Shown here piece by piece: positions 23,076-34,840 of a DNA stretch of 64,000 nucleotides. Source of the DNA: Schistosoma haematobium. Lineage: Eukaryota > Platyhelminthes > Trematoda > Strigeidida > Schistosomatidae. The stretch is from positions 16,361,501 through 16,425,500 of the forward strand of contig NC_067201.1 in the NCBI RefSeq assembly GCF_000699445.3, written 5' to 3'. A program made the position numbers and the translations under genes. The notes under the pieces are model-generated. The model was not told where the DNA came from, ran no database searches, and was given only the letters and a program-made list of their open reading frames with translations. The stretch's first letter is position 1. Each line of letters starts with the position of its first letter.

Positions 23076-25852
23076 AAACAACCAATATAAGTTGAATTAC
23101 TGCATTATACGTACCAAAGCTGATCAGACATTGAATTTATATCAAGAATGAGAAAATATTCTGAACTGTCATTAAAAGATTTCATCAAAATATATACACA
23201 GCTGGATTGATCACTAGTACAAAGTAGGAAATTACTGTGACAAGATTTTAGATTGTATTCACTTTGCAAATAGGCTTTTTTTCTTAGAATAAAGAAGATA
23301 ATGGAAACTGAAATAGTCTTGCTAGAATTCATTAATAATTTCTCGGGTGGTCCTCATGTTTTGTCAAGTTCCATATTTTCGGACGATTCAATGATAAAAT
23401 ATGATAGTCGAAGAAATCTGGTTTTTACTCAATTCTTTATTTTCCCATGTTTTTTTCTTTTTAAATATTTTAAATGTGTAACTTACTGTCACACTGGTAT
23501 AGTAACTAGGTGAGACATCTTTTGCTTGTCCATAATCTATTGTTTACAATTTCTTTCCTTATAAAACTAACCAGATACATGATTCTTTATTTCAACACAA
23601 GCAACTGATCTACTCACAATAATTCAGTTTAAATATGCCCTTATTATTTTGGTATAAACATCTGCTAATTTTATTCAAATCAGTATGTAAGAAGAAAACA
23701 TATGGAGTTGAGATTATCAATAGTTTGTGATCGTTTTTCATACTCATCATTATCTCGTTCTAATTAATTAACACAATCACACATCATACATTCAAGGAAA
23801 ACTAACTTGGATATTATGTATTCATCTATGAATGAACTATTTTGATACCTAGATATGACCTAAGAATGTTGATAGAGTCTAACTAAAGAAAAAAAAAAGT
23901 TCTTCATACAATCTCTCATGAAATTGTAGGTGAATGAATAAATAAATAAACATTTGCGTTCACACTATGCGTGTATGCGTATTTCATGGCTAGATATTAT
24001 TTTGTTTTAATTAGCAAAACTATAAAAAAAATGCTATGCAAAAGTTGAAGGTACAAACTTAGTTAGGTGATTATACACAAAATAACCTTGAAAGAGAATT
24101 AATTAGAATAAAATAATTTCATGATGGGAATTATTAAGGAGATACAAATGACGAAAAAAAAACAGTTTGGTGTTTTTTTAATAATGACGTCCAATTTACT
24201 ACTTACTTGGTGAATGAATAAAATAATACTATGAAATATATACGGTATTGGTAATACTAATACTGTGGTGTATGCTACTTATGTCGACATACGTAGTATA
24301 TAATGCTAGTCAGGAATAGAATGTCTGGCAGCAAATGGTTGAGAAAATCGAAGAAAAGAGAACGAGAACAAAGAATGATTAGTGTGGAAACGAAAGAACA
24401 ATGAAGTCTGTGACGATCGATTGACAATTTGCAAATGAAGTATTTATTATATGGTTCTCATATTATACTAAGACATTCTGTAATTTTGTATCATTTATGG
24501 ACGACCTCTGAGTAGCGCTAAAGTGACCTTGAGAATGTCCACTTACTAACTTGCACTAAATGATGGTTGTAAAGTGATGTGAGAATTTAGAATTATGATT
24601 TACAGTTGATAGTTAGGGTTAGGAACTAGATTTAGGTTTTTCATCAGGCTTTGACATCAGCCAGATTGTTAAAACGCTATTTAGCCAAATGGATGAATGA
24701 ATTTCGCGCTAAAATCCAAGACCTGTTATCGTAAATCTGATTGGTTCGTCGATAAATTATAGTCTCGCCGATTTATTTATTTCTTGGTATATATTTGACT
24801 CTAGTGAAGAATTTCCAGCATAAAATAAATAATATCATGGTAAATTTCTGCTCGATATCCAATGAACTCATAAATACTTAAGAAATACCTGAAACATTTT
24901 TGTACAAATGAAAAGCTGCTATCCATCTTCATTTGCAAACATTTCTAAGTCGTTTAGTAGTTTTGATATTTTTATTCATTGCACAACATATGCGAAGCAG
25001 AATTCCATTGTAAATAATTTTATTTCTTCAGTGGAGGACGAACAGATTCCACAGATTGTGTTGGTACCTTCTGGATTTTAGAATAATTAGATTTTCATCA
25101 AAGCGTTTGAGTACATGTGGTTAGTATACACAATCAACCGATGAAGACGAATATAGAAAGTAATTAGCCCAAAAACCTGAGCAAACTATCAGTAATACTT
25201 AAAACTTCCAGTGAATCGGTACTACAACTTCGAAGTAGACAAAATTAACACTTAAGAATTCGATTGAGAAAAGTCATACGTCAGATTGTTTGTGGCTTGA
25301 ATGAAATTAATATCAGCAAATCTCTTTGATTGAAATACTAGTTCGCATGGATTTGTATTTCTCGTAAAAACCAGCAATTTTTACATAATTAGAGATAAAT
25401 GTTTTGGATTAATGCAAATTTACGCTAAATCTATGTTTACAATATAAATAAAATGAATCATTTAATAGTAGTTAGCTGTTATTCCATGAAATAGAATAAA
25501 ACTCTATTGTTTTACTATCTAACTGTTAAGCGACATAAATTCTCATTTTTCTAAATGTTTAATTAGAATAGCAAAAGAGGAGATGACTGATCCCATTTAC
25601 CGTTTTATTATGTTAATGCATAATTCACATGATTAATTACATGCAGTAAATATGAATACGATGTATAATAATTGATAAATTTCATTCGATACATTAGTAA
25701 AACAAAACTGGGTAACTCATTACTAGTTTATTGATTTTAATTTTCAATCAATCGAAAATATGACTACAATTAGAGAGTTTCTTGTTTGGTTCATTTTGTA
25801 TATATTCGTGTCGAGTAGAGACAGGTATCTACCTCAGTACAATGGAATGTGG
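23076..25852. other. Unassigned apart from the family D copy at 24262-24500
   Basis: No coding signal. A short TAAA-rich run (GAATGAATAAATAAATAAAC) at 23931-23950 could be a retroposon tail, but no body was recognised. Confidence 0.55.
24262..24500 (+). mobile_element. Dispersed repeat family D, copy 3
   Basis: TGTGGTGTATGCTACTTATG, GAATGTCTGGCAGCAAATGG, TAGTGTGGAAACGAAAGAAC and GAAGTATTTATTATATGGTT match 20888-21185 closely. It ends at CATTCTGTAATTTTGTA. Confidence 0.65.
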
Positions 25853-25995
25853 TCGCGCAATTTCGTGGGTTGGTTGAGGTTAGACATCACCACAATTGGG
25901 TTCCGGCTCAGTGATCAAGTAGGTCAGGCGTTTGCGAGCGAGACTGAAGGCCCTGGGTTCGAATCCCGCGAGCGTTTCGGCCTCCATAGCTTTCG
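25853..25995 (+). mobile_element. Family B relative lacking the hammerhead
   Basis: Leader CGCAATTTCGTGGGTTGGTT and GTTAGACATCACCACAATTG match the family B leader. An A-box-like GGCTCAGTGATCAAGTAGG and a perfect B-box GGGTTCGAATCCCGC follow. After GCGAG the sequence departs (CGTTTCGGCCTCCATAGC) and no CTGANGA/GAAA pattern follows. The tRNA-like half is shared while the ribozyme half is replaced. Confidence 0.65.
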
Positions 25996-27282
25996 CCATT
26001 TGATGTGACATCAGAAACCAAATTACTTTTTCTGTAGTGAAATGTGGTGGGTGATACGGAATCATTTAAAATGTATCCTTTCTGTGTTTAGTTAGATTGA
26101 ATGACTGAGAACTTGATCATACAAGCCATACAAGCGTGTAATCCTGGATTGTCTGTAGTCATTTTCTACTCATATATTTATATTGAACCATTCACAGGAC
26201 TTGTAGTTAACATCAAAATTTTCTATGTTTTGATGATGATTGTTGACAATTACGACAGGTTGTATATCAATTGCATATCGATTGTAACTTATTGCAACTA
26301 GATCCCTTGAAGGTTTGGAATTCTTGTTTTTCTTGCTGTTGAAATCGTAATTTGATTCATTCAGCTGTGCACTTTAATTTCGAAATTCCACATACAGTCG
26401 ACAGAATATTCAACTTATCTATGAGGCTTGAGATTATTAATTTCTTGTTACCTGCTTAAGGTGTTCCACGGAAGAAATATTTCCAATATTTAAATTTATT
26501 TGTATCTCTTTAATACAAGATCAAGTAGATGCACCAATTCTATCAGGTACATAAATTACTTCAATGTTTAGGACGAATTAGTCTAACAGGTACATCTATG
26601 CATACTTTATGTCGTCTAATGATCAGTGACGGCAATTAATTTTAAGTAGTCAGCAGAAAGATCTGTTCGACCTAGATCATATACAAAGTATTGAGTACAA
26701 AAGTAAACATGATAAAAAACTTGTTTTAAACATAGTGACTATAGAATATTTTTTCAGTCTACTAATCTGTCGCTGAATTAAGGACTCAACTATTTTGTAT
26801 ATCTCATACCTTGCATATTAAGCCGTGAAATCCGAGACATCTACTATCATCTATCTTAGTTTCACTAATAGTATACAATTGTGTAGACGTTAATACTTTG
26901 ATTATGATTGGGTTTGAGCACTGATCACTAGATATACTGGAATGATACACCATATTTACATAAAACTTCGTTTATAAATATTCGGGGAATTATTACACAG
27001 TTTAAGAAATACGTTTTTAATTATATGGTGGCAAACAGAATATATCAAAAATTGGAGATTGAAATTTAATTCTACTTCTTTCAATTTTCCATCCAAATAT
27101 AATTTTAAGGTTTGGATTAATCATATCAACAGTAAGATAAATACTCACTGACGGAATTGTTGAAGTATTACATAATACTACTAACTGACTGAAGTTGAAA
27201 CTATGCACTACAAGTGTGTCAGCTGGACGGTTTAGGATCCGTGTTTCGCACATGATCTGAGGGTACTTGGTATATTTTCTTG
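25996..27282. other. No gene or repeat recognised
   Basis: A minus-strand open stretch of 102 codons at 27017-27325 crosses the inverted-repeat boundary and looks random. Confidence 0.55.
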
Positions 27283-27856
27283 ACGGAGTCATGGTTTCAT
27301 ACATTTCGAAAAGTCCGATTTGCAATAGTTATTCAGATAATTCTAGACCTTAATGATCAGCAATATAAATGAACATAATTAAAGGTTTTCATTTATGTTC
27401 AATGTGAAGCGAATAAATAAAAATGGTTACAAACTAACAACACTTCTCTTGGTATTGTTTGTCTTGTATCTTCCCATTGAGGTTTAAGACTGCAATTGAT
27501 CAGTTTGTTATTGGCATGTGTGCATACTGTGCGTATGCCTCGATATCACCTTAATTCACAAGCTATTTGTAAGCAATGATGGATAATGGCTAGCAGTGGA
27601 ATCCAGGACGAGTGTTTCATCCTATTTGGTACGCGTCAGCTGGATGTACCTGCATCGCAGAGTTGATGTTCACTCTGGTACTCGAACCCAGTACCATTCG
27701 CTCTAAACGCTATCGCGTTTTCCACTCAGCTACTGAGTCCTGATAGCCGCTTGCTTGTGTAATTGGGTGAATTTAAATTCACGTGATATTATTTTGTTTG
27801 TATCTTCCAATTGATATTTAAGACTGCAATTGATCAGTCTGCTATTGGCATATGTG
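27283..27856 (-). repeat. 574-bp inverted repeat, right arm (contains a family A unit)
   Basis: Mirror of 17671-18244; the ribozyme lies at 27601-27645 on the minus strand with the same CTGACGC core. Outside 27283 and 27856 the two copies stop matching abruptly, so the duplicated piece has sharp ends. Confidence 0.9.
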
Positions 27857-28105
27857 CATACCGTGTCTATGCCTCGATATTACCTTAATTCACAAGCTAA
27901 TTCACCCCTTTGCACAAGCAAGTGGCTGACAGGACTCGGTAGCTGTGTGGATAACACGTTGGCGTTTGAAGCGAATGGTACTGGGTTCGAGTCCTGGAGT
28001 GAACATCAACTCTGAGATGCAGGTACATCCAGCTGAGGCGTACCAAATAGGATGAAACACTCGTCCTGGATTCCACTGCTAGCCATTATCCATCATTGCT
28101 TAACA
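27857..28105 (+). mobile_element. Family A (Smα-type) SINE next to the right arm
   Basis: Promoter part GGTAGCTGTGTGGATAACACG and GGGTTCGAGTCCTGGAG (perfect B-box), then hammerhead 28027-28071 and 3' part. The ribozyme core is CTGAGGC (A9 to C). It shares the GTACC/GGAT stem II and ACACTCGT stem III with the copies in the two arms, so the three form a subfamily. Confidence 0.78.
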
Positions 28106-30167
28106 ACAATTCTATTACGTTATTATTTTGGTGGAGTTTTGTTCTCTGAGCTGGATGGTTTGGTCGTGGAGCTTTCATCGTTCTTCTGAAAGACATCATC
28201 AGCACAGACTTCAGATAGAAGTGAAGTGTTCGAATTTCTCCACATGTGTTTCACAGCTTGTTCTGTGCACCTCGATGTTGATTGGTTTACGTTATTATTT
28301 TGATCAGAATCTTTAGGATATGTTGATTCAAACTGTTTACTTCTGAGACTCTATTTAACATAGTATTACTTTGTGTATGTGTGCGTGTGTGTGTTTTTTC
28401 TTTCTTTCTGTAACTGTATGACTCATAATATTCCCATTGTTTTAATTATAAATTAACCCTTAAACACTTTTAAATACTTATAACCTTTCATGGCATAGGT
28501 CAGATAATAAACTTCCTAATTTACCGTAGACATTGGCCTTTTCACTTGAACCAATTAGAAGTAAGAACAATAATTCATTTAACCAATCAAAAGATTCTAT
28601 TTAATTTTATTTATTTTTATGTGTATTATTCGAGGGCTGACTACCACATTACAACAGGTGATTATCGTTTTTCTTCGTCTTCTGGAGAGTTACCATTAAA
28701 CAAAATCAAATTATTATTATTGTATTCTGAATAATTTTTTTTATTTTTAAAAATCATATTAACCAAGGGAATATTTAACACATTACTTAATGTTACATAA
28801 CAATTTGTTTATATACTATTTCAACTAATTTCACCTCAACCTACAATCAAGTAAACAATACATATATTCAAACGTTTATTTTCTATTCAATATTTGCATA
28901 AAAGGTATGTTTGATTGATTTAAACTTCTTTACCATTTAGCGTTTCTGGTTAGCGTTTTTTTAGCGAGTTAGTTTTCTACGGGATGAGGTGGCTAACCCA
29001 ATGCCCAACCTTCCTCGTTTACCCGGGCTTGGGACCTGCAGTAGCCCCCAGAGGGACTTCAGGCGGCGTTTCTTTACTACTTAACTGTCTAGAATTAAGA
29101 TAGTGTCACAAAGTCAAAGTATTTTTCCCTCAAACTGTACTCACATAAGACGAGAATACTGATCAATTTATTCCGCAGTACAGTATTCACTATGAACTAA
29201 TATATCAGCCTTAAAACCTTTGAAAGTCAGAAACACTGGGCACATGTTTCTCAGTGGTTCGGAACTAATCACAAATATACACTCATGACACTTCCAGGGA
29301 TGGAATACACAACCCTTAAGTTATTAGACAATATTATACGTCTAAATTGTTTTGTCTGGTTACAGTGAATTACATTTGTACTCGGCCAAGCTATTATATA
29401 CTATGATCTCTAATTAATGTGATAGTAAAACAATAAATCATCAACGTCATTGAGTGAGGTTTGTGTTATCCCAAAAATTATCTATCCTGACACATCAATG
29501 AAGATTTTAATCTCGGCACAGGTTTTGTTTTAGTGTTTATCTATACTGACAGACCATAGAACCTATCAGCAGACCATTTGACTTATTTATTCTGTTGTAA
29601 TGTCGAAAGGATTTATTAAGTGTCACAGTTTGATTTTGATTGTTCTTAGTCAAATAAAAATACAACTTTTATATGTTTGTTGGTAGATTTTTATGGGTTT
29701 GGCGGTTTTTCCAAATTACCTAGATTAATAAATGTATAAGTGCATGTAAGTTTGACTGAAACTACTTTAATAGTAAATATCATTGTGAAGAATTTATATT
29801 TCTTCATTTGATCTGATTGGCTTTCACACCTATATTGTGTAGATAGCGATGAATAGTTAAGATTTAAAATAGTTTCATTAGATTTTAATGGAAGCCTACA
29901 TAATTCACTGTTTGTTTTATTGCCCATGAAACATCTGTAATTTGAAATTTACGAAAGTTGATGGCCAAACATTTTCAATCATTAAGTAGTTTTACATCAT
30001 AGAATGACTTTAACCATGCTAACTTTGAAAGGTATTTCTTGGAGTTTAAGTTAAAAACTGTGATCAATGGAGTTTAGTCATTTTGAACATGAGAGAAATA
30101 TTCTTAATCGGAATGAATGTTTACAGTAAGAATCGACTAAAGTTAGAAATATAAACAACTGAATACC
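28106..30167. other. Unassigned apart from family F at 28935-29065
   Basis: Includes a TG-rich run near 28372-28397. No gene seen. Confidence 0.55.
28935..29065 (+). repeat. Dispersed repeat family F, copy 1
   Basis: TTAGCGAGTTAGTTTTCTAC, GGGATGAGGTGGCTAACCCA and GTTTACCCGGGCTTGGGACC recur at 34720-34840. G+C is higher than in the surroundings, and it resembles a piece of a LINE or LTR element. No coding frame is recognised. Confidence 0.55.
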
Positions 30168-30330
30168 ACTTTTGTGGTCTGAGGATTCAGCATTTGTCTC
30201 GAAATCTAAATGTACTGGGTTTGATCCCTGGCGAGGCAGCAGATAGTCACGGTTAAAAAGTCCCGTACTTGGTTAGAATAACTGTTTGATGTTCACCGGT
30301 TCTCGGTGATTGTCGAAAAATAAGCTAATT
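30168..30330 (+). mobile_element. tRNA-like SINE without recognised ribozyme (family E), copy 1
   Basis: GTGGTCTGAGGATTCAGCAT, CTAAATGTACTGGGTTTGAT (B-box GGGTTTGATCCC), then AACTGTTTGATGTTCACCGG. The last block recurs at 42832-42960 as GACTGTTCAAGATTCACTGG. The A-box-like start and B-box suggest a tRNA-derived promoter. Confidence 0.5.
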
Positions 30331-30534
30331 CCTAGTGTGAAATTATAAATTTGAAATCTCTACAAACCCTTGTACCAAGAAGCATTATCAATACTGCTTG
30401 TAACAAACTTATCACATTCATAGTACATTCACTAGAACTTTTTAAATTGATTGGTAAACAAAAACAACTATCTGAATGTTGATGTATGTTGTTATAAGCC
30501 TGTTATAACTTGAATTATCAAATATTATATATAT

Positions 30535-30690
30535 GATTCAATGAGTAAGGATGAGTTGGTTGTCTGAAACGAAAAGTACTACATTCAAACCTCATTGTTT
30601 ACATCAACACTGGTACGCATTTACATCCTGTTGAAGAGTCCTATATAAGACAAAAACGCGTGTTCTTAATTCCACTTCAAGTGTTATATA
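30535..30690 (+). mobile_element. Family A, very degraded copy
   Basis: TTTACATCCTGTTGAAGAGTC, a TATAAGAC segment, AAAAACGCGTGTTCTT and AATTCCACTTC follow family A ribozyme order. No functional core is left. Confidence 0.45.
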
Positions 30691-30888
30691 TTTAAAGATG
30701 AGTTGAAATTCATATATTTTTAAGCTACAAAGCAACAACTTCAAAATTTTTAATTTTAAATCGGGTACATCTTTTACATATTAGTAATTTTGGTTCTAGT
30801 ACACTCGATTACAAGCGTTGTAGTAGCGATCATGCCGAAATAGTGAACAAATTATTTTACAATATTAAAGATTCTTATTGTGAAAACT

Positions 30889-31417
30889 AGAACAACACAT
30901 ATAAGCGAACAATTGTTTTCAATTAGATCGTCATCAGGCTTTACTCTAATATACATGAATATTTATACGAAAATGTTAAACCAATCAAGGCAATATAAAT
31001 CAATAATCACAATGAAATGGAATAGGTCACCACACATAATAAGTAGAATTACAAGTTGACTGAAGCTCTGAAGGCAGGTTTTTAACGAAATATTGTCTCT
31101 GAAGAAGATTCCTTTCTAAGTCGCAGATATTCATTTTTAAAGTACCCAGGTTTGACCTTCTAATTCCAACGTTTAACTATTGATAAGACTTTTGTCATCG
31201 TATTTTATTATTCTTACGACTATCAGTACACCTGTCTTCCTAATATCAACTTGTACTTTTACCTATTATGTGTAGTGACTTATTCTATTTCATTGTGATT
31301 ATTGACCCATATTGCCTTGATTGATTTAACATTTTCGTATAAATATTCATGTATATTAGAGTAAAGCCTGATGACGTTCTAATTGGAAACAATTGTTCGC
31401 TTATATGTGTCGTTCTA
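30889..31417. mobile_element. Foldback element, 172-bp inverted arms, hammerhead-like motif in each arm
   Basis: Left arm 30889-31060 is the reverse complement of 31247-31417 with few differences (shared ACATATAAGCGAACAATTGT, AGGCTTTACTCTAATATACA, ATTTATACGAAAATGTTAAA). Each arm contains CTGATGACG, TCTAATTG, (G/A)AAAC and the palindrome ACAATTGT, in hammerhead order. The 186-bp centre has TCTCTGAAGAAGATTCC followed by AAGTCGCAG, which recalls the 3' ribozyme region of Penelope-like elements. No ORF. It is perhaps an inverted pair of Penelope pseudo-LTR fragments. Confidence 0.65.
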
Positions 31418-32164
31418 AATTCTTTTACGAGAAGTAATTTTCTTGAATCATAAGAGCTTACATTTTCTCTTTGATATTTAAAACTGAATTAATCAATGTA
31501 AATCTTCTTGGAAAAAGACGTTCAATATTTTTTGTATACACATAAAATATATTTTTTGATATTAGGTTTGCAGTACAACAGACCATATTAGTTTTGTTCC
31601 GTCTACGATTCATTAACAAAATATACCTGGAATATCAAGATACTCCTTTATGAAGTTCAATATCCCGATAGAAGTTGATCAATTCAATCACTCATAAAAA
31701 AAACGTTGGGAAAGTTCATACTCTTACAAAGAAACATTTTTTTAAGCTCATTAAACAAGTAGTTTTTATAAGAAGATTCAATACTCAAACAGAAAACGCT
31801 TTAGTATTTGTATTGACGTGTTTATGGAGTAACACTAAGATATAGTGATTTATAAAATGAACCTAAGAAAGGTTAGATCATTATTAGTCAATCAGAAAGT
31901 AAGATTTGAAAGTCAGTAATACTAGCTACTATCTAAAAATATATGATTAAAACAACTAGGTTTTTCTTATTCTTCACTACTTAATTTTCCATAAAATACT
32001 TTTAATAATCTAAAACAAAAATAAGATCAAATCAGTCCAGGTTGCTTAAAATGATAAATTAAACTAAATTACACTTTGAATCAATTGACTCTTGACGAAT
32101 CCTATTCCTTTTGTTTCAAGTTAATAATACTAAATCTAAAAAAATGTAGACTCAGTTATCTGTG
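31418..32164. other. No gene or repeat recognised
   Basis: AT-rich. Confidence 0.6.
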
Positions 32165-32610
32165 TGTATCAATCATCATAATATCCACTAAAACCTTTCT
32201 GATATGAATTAACATATGATCACTAGTGACTGGCTTCAAGGGGTATATCCTGGAGTTCTAGTGAGTTCTAGTGGAGTGCAACCAGGTCGGTTGTGAGATA
32301 GTAACTCACTGAAGACAAAGGTGTACGGTGGCACAACTTCGTGGATTAGTTGAAGTTAGACATTAACACTGTTGGATGCCGGCCAGCTCAGTGGTCTAAT
32401 GGTTAAGTGCTCGCGCGTGAGACTGATAGATCCTGGGTTTCAATCTCACGGGGCGGGATCGTGTATACGCACTGCTGAGAAGTCCCACAATAGGACGAGA
32501 CGGCCGTCTAGTGCTCTCAGGTTTTCCATGGTGGTTTAACTTCAACTGACTCATGATCTCAACCATTGAAATTACTATAATATCCACAAAATCCCCTCTG
32601 ATATGAATCA
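32165..32610 (+). mobile_element. Family B full unit preceded by its own 3' end (399-bp spacing)
   Basis: The complete unit runs from CACTAGTGACTGGCTTCAAG through leader, A-box block CCAGCTCAGTGGTCTAATGG, GGTTTCAATCTCACG (damaged B-box), ribozyme, and the 3' end CAAAATCCCCTCTGATATGAA at about 32586-32606. The same 3' end (TATCCACTAAAACCTTTCTG, GATATGAAT) also stands just before the 5' start; GATATGAAT occurs at 32201 and again at 32600. The hammerhead at about 32469-32514 has core CTGAGAA and GAGA, so it is inactive although stem III ACGGCCGT is intact. Confidence 0.78.
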
Positions 32611-32769
32611 TTCTTTTGCCGAAAACTCATATTTTTGAGCATTTAAATTATTGCCTAATAAATTAATTCATCTTAACATGTATGAAATGCAAGATCATTT
32701 TCTCTCTTGAGTTAATTCAGTGCTGGTTTTTATACAGTCTGTGATTCATATGACTAGGCGTCTAAATTA

Positions 32770-33392
32770 ACCAGTATTGAAAATATCAGCAAAGGTATTA
32801 TACCTTGCCAATCATAGTTGAGAAAACTACTTTCAAGTCTTTGTACAAAATTTATAGATGGATGACTTTTCTCTATCATCATATAAGATGGACAATATAA
32901 ATAGCTTAAGATAGTGCTGAGAACAATTAAAATTGTCAGCAAGAATTTTTTCCTTATTGTATGGTAAAAATTACAGTGTTAAATGTATCAAGTACTCACT
33001 TTTTTTTTCTTGAAAAAGTTTGTAAACTGGTAAGAAAATTATTTATTTAATGATTCCCTGAATAGTAAGCAGGTTGGTCAAATGAAATGCTTAGATGGAT
33101 AATGATTTTTATGCATAACTTCTTCATATAGACATGGTAACAAGGATGGTAATCCTTGAAATCTTTAACTCATCGATAAAAGTGATTAACTTAGCAATCA
33201 GAAAGAAACTCTTATCGTGAACAAATTTACACAGTTAAATTTCTGATTCTTTGTAACGATATTCCCACAATATTACGATCGATAAACTGAGCCTAAGTCC
33301 TGGAGAAAAAATAGACTACTGAAGACCGTTATAATCTAAAAGGCTTCATTACTTTTGCTGAGACATACTTTTGATTTATAAGGACTCTCTGT
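32770..33392 (+). repeat. Segment duplicated at 8255-9185, without the insertion
   Basis: Uninterrupted version of the segment: GATGGATAATGATTTTTATG, CATAACTTCTTCATAT, ATGGTAACAAGGATGGTAAT, AATATTACGATCGATAAACT and AAAAGGCTTCATTACTTTTG. Confidence 0.6.
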
Positions 33393-34329
33393 TCACTGGT
33401 TGAATGTCTGTTTACTACTAGTTTTTGAACTCTTTAACAGTGGACAACTAACTCAATACATGCTAATTTGTAGTTTCTGACTATCATGAAAATTATAATG
33501 CCAATCAGTTGTTAAACTGATGGTTATAGGCCCAGAATTTGCATTTAATTCAGCTTTATCAATTGTCATCAATTGGGAATTATACCATTTAATCAGTTAT
33601 CCACTTAAGTATTTTCACAAGTACATAACAGTTCAAGATCCCATACCTCATAATGGAACAATAATGGGCGAAAAAATTCACTAGGTGAAAGGCAAAGGGA
33701 AAGAATCAATTTCAGGTACATTGAAAATCTAAATGTAAATAACATTGTTCAGAAGCTGCAAATGAGATTGGTATGTCAACCAACTACTAAAGTTATATTT
33801 CCAATCAACATAAAACATTAGATATCTAAATGATATCGTACTTGTTTTTAAATTGTTTCTTCTTTTTTTCATTCTAAAATGACCTAATGAATCATTAATT
33901 ATATTCCAATAGAATTCTCAACTGTCAACAACCCAATCAGATAATATGAGTTAAGTATTTCTATCTTGATTTGAAGACTTTCTCAACCACTTATGACTAG
34001 TGAAGTGGAGTTTATTTATATTACTTCACAAGGTCTAGGTTATATATAGCCTATAGCATTTTCATCAAAATGTTCTTTTTATTTTGTTTCCTCAGAAATC
34101 TCTAGTTGATTACAATCAATACAAATTTTATCTAAATAATGTTGTTTTGTTTTGGTCCCTTTGACATTATACTTTTAACCTGGATCTTATGTTTTCTTAA
34201 GAACTATTTATGTTTTACATATATGTATTCAAAAAAACCGCTATTTTGATGAAAACAAACTGTTTTTAACTGATCTACATACTTGGTTATTATTGGTTTT
34301 TATTTTATATGAAAATATAAACATAATTA
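33393..34329. other. No gene or repeat recognised
   Basis: AT-rich. Confidence 0.6.
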
Positions 34330-34690
34330 TCAGAATGGGTTTTGTGGAGATTTTTTTATTAGAAATTTCACTGGTTGAAATCATGAGTCAATTGAAGCTA
34401 GATCACCATGGAAAACCTGGAAGCACTGGACGACCGTTTCGTCCTATTGTGGGACTTCTCAGCAGTGCGTATACACGATCCCGCCACCCACGAGATTCCA
34501 ACCCAGGATCTATCAGTCTCGCGCGTGAGCGCCTAACCAAATAGACCACTGAGCTGGCCGGCATCCAACAGTGTTAATGTCTAACTTCAACTAATCCACG
34601 AAGTTGTGCCACCGTACACCTTTGTCTTCAGTGAGTTACTATCTCACAACCGACCTGGTTGAACTCCACTGGCAACGACTTCTCACTTAA
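34330..34690 (-). mobile_element. Family B full unit, minus strand
   Basis: Leader, A-box, B-box and ribozyme are all recognisable; the B-box is GGTTGGAATCTCG. The hammerhead at 34423-34468 has perfect stem I GCACTG/CAGTGC, stem II GTCC/GGAC and GAAA. The core is CTGAGAA (G8 to A), which removes an important catalytic residue. It is otherwise one of the best-kept copies. Confidence 0.77.
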
Positions 34691-34719
34691 TTATTGCGAT
34701 ATTTTTTTAATCAACCAAT

Positions 34720-34840
34720 CGGTTAGAGTTTTTTTCAGCGAGCTAGTTTTCTATGGGATAGGGTAGCTAACCCTATACCCAATCCTCCTCCTTTATCCGG
34801 GTTTGGGACCGGTAATAACTATGGAAGAGCTATAGGCAGA
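34720..34840 (+). repeat. Dispersed repeat family F, copy 2
   Basis: CAGCGAGCTAGTTTTCTATG, GGTAGCTAACCCTATACCCA and TTTATCCGGGTTTGGGACCG align with 28935-29065. It lies just beyond the leader end of the family B unit at 34330-34690. Confidence 0.55.

Noticed and set aside
25880..25990. Genuine tRNA gene
   Set aside because: B-box is perfect, but no complete cloverleaf with acceptor stem can be formed and the leader matches family B.
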